Source: Chamaecrista fasciculata
Taxonomy: Eukaryota; Streptophyta; Magnoliopsida; Fabales; Fabaceae
NCBI GenBank assembly: GCA_003254925.1
Contig: QANZ01049480.1
Coordinates: 62,001 to 126,000, forward strand
DNA length: 64,000 nucleotides
Direction: 5' to 3'
Shown: positions 58,606-64,000 of the stretch, in pieces
Numbering within the stretch: the stretch's first letter is position 1
How the letters are laid out: every line of letters begins with the position of its first letter
Program-made: the position numbers and the translations under genes
Notes under the pieces: model-generated
The model's input: the letters and a program-made list of their open reading frames with translations, nothing else
Database searches by the model: none
Told to the model about the DNA's origin: nothing

Positions 58606-58929
58606 TGTTGGACTTTCATTAAAAGTCCCACATTGGGAATAAAATTGAGGGGGGTGAGAGACTTGTATAAATAAGAGTGAGGTATGAGTTTCTTTGGAAC
58701 CACAACTTACATAGAAATCCTAATGGGTATATTGGGGTTTGGGTAGTTGTGAGTCATTTTTTAGAGAAGGTTTGTAATTTTTTTGTGTAAAAATTACAAA
58801 TAGTGAAGTTTGTCCCAGAGGGAGACCGTGGAGTAGGTCTTGAGTCACCGAACCACGTTAAAGCTTTGTGTTGGTTTCTCTATTTCCTCTTCCTTCATTT
58901 GTTGTGTGGGGTTGCGCTTCCGCCCAACA
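58606..58929 (+). mobile_element. Solo LTR with 5-bp TSD
   Basis: A 324-bp unit runs from TGTTGGACTTTC to CGCCCAACA with TGTTGG...CCAACA ends and a 5-bp duplication ATATA at 58601-58605 and 58930-58934. It contains GTATAAATAAG as a TATA-like signal, and GTGGAGTAGGTCTTGAG and CACCGAACC near its 3' part. Ends and 5-bp duplication fit a short LTR element; the internal part has been lost, as by recombination between LTRs. Confidence 0.82.
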
Positions 58930-58934
58930 ATATA

Positions 58935-61040
58935 TACTTGTGAGTTGTGACCTTATATATATATAATTAAGAATTTTCATTTTTTTTCAAATGTATGATA
59001 AATTAAATTGATCATTTTCAATATGAAATAAATAATAGTGATTTGAAAAAACTATTTAATTAAACCATACTTTTAATAAAATTATGGTATTACATTTGAA
59101 TACATTGGGTCATTTTATTGTTGTAGTCTTGTAGATGTTCATTTTAAAATAGGGAGGAAAGTGTAATTAAGTATCTTTTAGGACGAGAGATTAATTTTGC
59201 TTGGATATTGTATACCAAAAAAAGAAAAAAGAATTGCTTGATGTTTGCATTCATTGATTTCTCTCGATGCTGTACTAGTGCCATTTTTCCATAAGGCAAA
59301 TATGATATGATATTGAAAAGATCTTGAAACTAAATTTTTTGAATGTATATGTCTTGCACAAAATGACATCTTAGAGAAAGAATTGTCAGCTTCAAAAGTA
59401 AAATGGTCAATCACTTTATAATTTATTTTCAATAAATAATGTCTAATTCATCATCTTCATGTATCTTCTTTATTATACATCTAATTCGGACATATGTTAT
59501 GGCTTTTTAGAAATAGCATTGAACAAGCCTTTTGAAGATATAATGGTTCATAAATAATGGTATTTTGTAGAGAGATTTATTATCTTTGAAATTAGGGCTT
59601 ACAACTATTTTAATAATGTCTTATTAGCAAATGATGATACACCCATAAGTTTTTGGAGTATATTTATCTCCTTATATGTTTAAATAAGATATGATACAAC
59701 ATTGGAAATATCTTGAAATAAACTTTATAACGTCATATTTATATGCACAATTTAGATAAATAACATAGTAGATACATGATCTTAAAGATGATATAGTTGA
59801 CAGTCATATATTAAAATAAAATTATAAAATGGATGACTATTTTACTTTTGAAATTGAAAATTCTCTCTCTAAGATGCCATTTAATTTGTGATAATAACAT
59901 ATATTCAAAAAGTTTGTTTAAATATTATATACGCGATTTGAGCATATAATGAGAAATATATATACTCTTAAATTTTTTTTAAAAAAAGGACAATGTCACA
60001 TGACCAGCATGTGATAATTTAAAAGATTGTTAATTTTTAGAATTAAAGCATATGTCACCAATATGTTAACAAAGCAAACTATAAATCATTTGATTAAAAA
60101 AAATAAATCACATGGTCTCATTGTGTAGATAAATCAAATTACAAGGCCCTCTTGTGCAATTTTCTTAAAAAAAATAAAAAAAAACACTAAATCTATATAG
60201 TCGCTAGTTGATAAACATGGATCTTCAATCCTAATATTGTATTAATTTTTAAGGTCTAATGGCTCCTATTTATTTATTTAGTTTATAAGATATATAGTCA
60301 CGCGGTTCAAATATATATATCGATCTTCTCATCATCGATCAAACTTCAGCATTGATTAATAACTTTAATTATTGGATTCCAACGTTTTTATAGTGATTGT
60401 ATAAAAAAAAANTAAATACACACACACTCCCACTTAAGTGTCTTGAGAAATGTTTTAAAAATTAAATCAATTGAGAAGATTTTAAATCATTGGTTTAAAT
60501 CAGATGGATAGTTAGATAATGCCATAAATACACAAATAAAATAAATATAAATAATTTTAAATTTGAATAATTTATAGTTAATAAAATATACTCATAAATT
60601 ATGAGTCCTTTTGTGTTTTTCCTGTTAGATCTGATTATAATTTTCAGTTTTGAATCATTGGCAAAGTTTGCGGTATTTTGGTGCAAAGCTGATATTTCTC
60701 ATCTTTTGATTATGGTTTGGACTCAATTAGCAAGTATGGGTGGAACTCGATGACATCTACAATTGACATATTGATTTTTTTCTTGATCAATAGTGAGTAT
60801 AATGGTAAACAATTTGTTGACAATACATTGTGATGATTTTCATCCTCAGGGTTTTTTCCTTAAGATATCTTTCGTATAAGACTTATTTATACGCAATCGC
60901 CTAATAGTTCAACAAGGTTTACTTTTTATGTTTTTTCCCCTGTTTCAGTTTTAAAATTTCTTAACGATTGTAAATGTCATTTGATTTTTATTTAATATAT
61001 TTTTCTTATTTATATAAAAAAAAAACACACTAGTTAGTCA
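58935..61040. other. Intergenic, no gene seen
   Basis: A+T-rich. Loosely repeated sequence at about 59200-59410 and 59690-59870 (phrases such as GATATGATATTGAAAAGATC, TTGCACAAAATGACATC and AAAATGGTCAATCACTT recur, diverged and partly inverted) suggests an old duplication or transposon remnant. One N at 60412. Confidence 0.4.
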
Positions 61041-61050
61041 TATATATTAT

Positions 61051-62916
61051 GAGTAAACTATCAAATCAGTCCCCGGATTTTCGCTCGGTTACAGATAAGT
61101 CCCTGGATTTAGCTAATAGATGAATAAGTCCCCGAATTTATCGACCGTTAGACGAATTGGTCCCTCCGTCAACCTAACGTTACAAAAAACGTGACGTGGC
61201 ACATTAAGTGCTGACGTAGCACGTTAACTGCCACGTCAGCATGGGGTTAACTGAAAAAAACAAAAACTGTCAACTGGGTTATTATACGCCACATCAGCAT
61301 TAATATTTAAAAATAAAAAAGGAAATTTGTGTGTTGTCAAATAGGTCCCTGACTTCAATTTTTATCCCATTATTTTCTATTCCTCCTCTTTTTCATCATC
61401 TTCATTCATTTTAGTCCAAATCCTCAAAATAAAATTGTAAAGAGTCTCAAAATTCATCCAAACATTTCAATTTAGTCCTTAAACTCTAAAACCCCAAACC
61501 CTAAAATCCCAAACCTCAAACCCTAAAATCCCATACCCCAAACTCTAAACTCTAAAACCCCAAACCCTAAACCCTAAAACCCCAAACCCCAAACCCTAAA
61601 CTCTAAAACCCCAAACCCCAAAATCCCATACCCCAAACTCTAAAACCCCAAACCCCAAACTTAAACTCCAAACCCCAAATCCTAAAATCCCAAACCCCGA
61701 ACCCTGAACCCCAAACCCTAAAACCTAAAACCCTAAACTCTAAACTCTAAAACCCCAAACCCCAAACTCTAAAATCCCACACCCTAAACTCTTTGGTTTA
61801 TCATCTATTCATTTAATTAGAGGACCATTTGTCTAACATATTGAACTATTTTGGTAAATTCGGGGATTGATTTGTATAATACTATTGCATTCCACAATTG
61901 TTGAACTTTAATGTACAGTCACAATTCTGATTATTGTTTGGGGTTTTAGATTTTAGGGTTTGGGTTTGGGGTTTAGGGTTTTAGAGTTTTAGAGTTTGGG
62001 GTTTAGGGTTTAGGGTGTATGGGATTTTAGGATTTGGGGTTTGGGAGTTTATGGTTTGGGGTTTTAGGTTTTAGGGTTTGGGGTTTGGGGTTTTGGGGTT
62101 TGGGGTTTTAGAGTTTAGGGTTTGGGGTTTGGGGTTTTAGGGTTTGGGGTTTTAGAGTTTAAGGACTAAATTAAAATGTTTGGAAGAATTTTGGGACACT
62201 TTATACTTTTTGGGTTTTTAGGGTTTATGATTTTAGGGTTTAGGATGTAGGTTTGAGGGTTTAGGATTTTAGGGTTTAGGGTTTAGGGATTTAGGGTTTG
62301 GGGTTTAGGGTTTTAATATTTTTAAGGACTAAATTGGAATTTTTGGAAGAGTTTTGGGACACTTTACAATTTTATTTTGAAGATTTGGGACTAAAATGAA
62401 TGAAGATGATGAAAAAGAGGGGGAATTGAAAATAAAGGGGTTTAGTGTTTTGGGTTTAGGGTTTAGGTTTTAGGGTTTTTAATACTTTTGAGGACTAAAT
62501 TGAAATGTTTGGAAGAGTTTTTGGACACTTAACAATTTTATTTTGAGAATTTGGGACTAAATTGAATGAAGATGATAAAAAATATGGGGAATTGAAAATA
62601 ATGGGATAAAAATTGAAGCCAGGGACCAATTTGTCTAGACACGAATTTATTTTTTTAATAATAATGCTGATGTGGCGACATTTACCCAGTTGGCATTTCT
62701 TTTTCTTTCTTTTTTTAGTTTAACCCGTGCTGACGTGGCAGTTAACGTGCCACGTCAGCACTTAACGTGCCACCTCACGTTTTTTGAACGACAGGTTAAC
62801 GGAGGGACCAATTTGTGTAACGATCGATAAATTCGGAGACTTATTCGTCTATTAGCTAAATCCAAGGGCTTATCTGTAACTGAAAAAAATCCGGGAACTG
62901 ATTTGATAGTTTAGTC
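61051..62916. mobile_element. Foldback Mutator-like element with telomere-like arms, copy 3 (variant ends)
   Basis: The left end GAGTAAACTATCAAATCAG and the right end TGATTTGATAGTTTAGTC are inverted and continue inward for about 170 bp (CCCGGATTTT, AGTCCCTGGATTTAGC, ATAAGTCCCCGAATTTATCG, GGTCCCTCCGT). The ends differ from copies 1 and 2, but TGACGTGGCA palindromes, CCCTAAA/CCCCAAA (about 61490-61790) and TTTAGGG/TTTGGGG arrays (about 61935-62470) are shared. The central loop is nearly the same as in copy 1. Flanks TATATATTAT and TATTAATAAC match only partly, so the duplication has decayed. No transposase. Confidence 0.82.
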
Positions 62917-62933
62917 TATTAATAACGTATACT

Positions 62934-62971
<38 letters not shown>

Positions 62972-64000
62972 GTATTTATTTCTTCCTCTCTTCAAACTTT
63001 TTTGACAAAAAAAAAAATTGAGTCCAAGGATCCCCATGATTATTTTGATTCTGCATGAGACGTGGCTTCTCGATCGATCGTTGCCTTTTGTAGGTAAAGA
63101 CGTACACCTTATTAACTACGTACACGCCTTCATGTTGATGTTCAATATATAACACACGAAAATAAAAATACCACGAGTTGTGCAAAATAATATACATATT
63201 TAATTATATATATAGGTATAACAACTTGTGTATGCGTATGATATATATATATATATATATGTATATTATCTTTTTTCTTTGTTATAAATATATGTATATT
63301 ATCGTTCTTGCATGATTCTGTTGACGCAGCATTTTGCAAGTGGCGATGGAGAGTTAAAATAAGTAATATTAACTTTGCTGGCTCTTAATTTATTTTATCT
63401 TGCAAATCCATCCATGTGCCATCACACGTGGTCTACCCAGACAAAAAGAATGTGCAAACTGCCTTAACTATTTTAATATTCTATATTATTTTCTATTATA
63501 TATTTTATAGAAAATTAAATTGGGAGTCATGATATTTGTAGTACACGTCTCCACCTTTCTGGCACATATATACAGTCACCACCAGCACCAAATCTAGTGT
63601 GAATTTTATCCTAGTCTTCAATTTCAAGCCATTAAAAGAATATAAAATGGAAAAAATAGTCATTAAAATTATTTATTTATTTTTTTGTTAAAAAAAATGT
63701 ATAAAAACTATATTTTATTCATTTATCTTTTCATAAAAATAAAACATAATTTTGCATATAATTATTTTATTAACTATTATTTAAGAATATAAGTTTGAAC
63801 GAAATTAAATGTGAATAATTTAATTTTTAAAATAAAATAAATAATACATTCAATAATTATAATTTTATTTTCTAACCTTCTATTATTTAGAACTTATAAA
63901 ATATTATGTTTTTAAAAGAGTATAACATTTGATTTTTTCAATAATTAAAAAATTATCGCTAGAATTTTTCAGGAATTAAACTGTAAATTTTAATATTTTG
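62917..64000. other. Intergenic, no gene seen
   Basis: A+T-rich with (AT)n at about 62938-62966 and 63239-63261. No coding sequence was recognised to the window end. Confidence 0.4.

Noticed and set aside
1..64000. CRISPR arrays, operons, tRNA or rRNA genes
   Set aside because: The repeats lack regular spacer structure, the genes are spliced plant genes, and I found no cloverleaf or rRNA signature by eye; small RNA genes could still be missed.

Overview
The window reads as nuclear DNA from a flowering plant, very probably a eudicot: spliced genes with GT-AG introns, an AINTEGUMENTA-like gene with the family's 9-nt micro-exon, a UGT91-type glycosyltransferase, a class VI receptor-like cytoplasmic kinase, plant L1-type LINEs, and A+T-rich intergenic DNA full of inverted-repeat transposons. 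I cannot name the species. Two assembly gaps (5025-5322 and 24660-25023) and single N bases at 28114, 35235, 41815 and 60412 limit the reading.

Four host genes can be supported. (1) 1-695 (+): the C-terminal part of a UDP-glycosyltransferase, cut by the window edge. (2) 7401-10697 (-): a six-exon gene for a 596-residue, glutamine-rich, probably nuclear protein of a family I do not recognise. (3) 33015-38898 (+): a seven-exon class VI receptor-like cytoplasmic kinase of the RBK1/RBK2 type, 437 residues. (4) 45024-49665 (-): a nine-exon AIL6/PLT3-like double-AP2 transcription factor, 530 residues. For genes 2-4 the exons I chose by splice sites join in frame to a stop, which supports the models. 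The genes are independent plant loci, not a cluster or operon.

Most of the rest is mobile DNA. A decayed but nearly full ORF2 of an L1-type LINE lies at 19000-23370 (-), with 5'-truncated relatives at 878-1305 (+) and 39464-41795 (-). There are many small elements with long terminal inverted repeats. Five have perfect 9-10-bp target-site duplications as in Mutator-like elements: 1604-3750, 6842-7379, 17718-18153, 30386-31214 and 50819-51248. LTR remnants include a clean solo LTR with 5-bp duplications at 58606-58929.

The most unusual feature is a family of large foldback elements (1604-3750, 13388-15887, 61051-62916). Their ends are Mutator-like inverted repeats carrying palindromes with TGACGTGGCA cores. 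Their arms are arrays of degenerate telomere-like repeats, CCCTAAA/CCCCAAA on the left and TTTAGGG/TTTGGGG on the right, broken up by a conserved spacer of about 50 bp. Two further points stand out. The element at 30386-31214 appears to carry a captured exon fragment of the splicing factor SF1/branchpoint-binding protein. Upstream of the kinase start codon is a four-fold tandem repeat whose units look like duplicated 3' splice-site cassettes.
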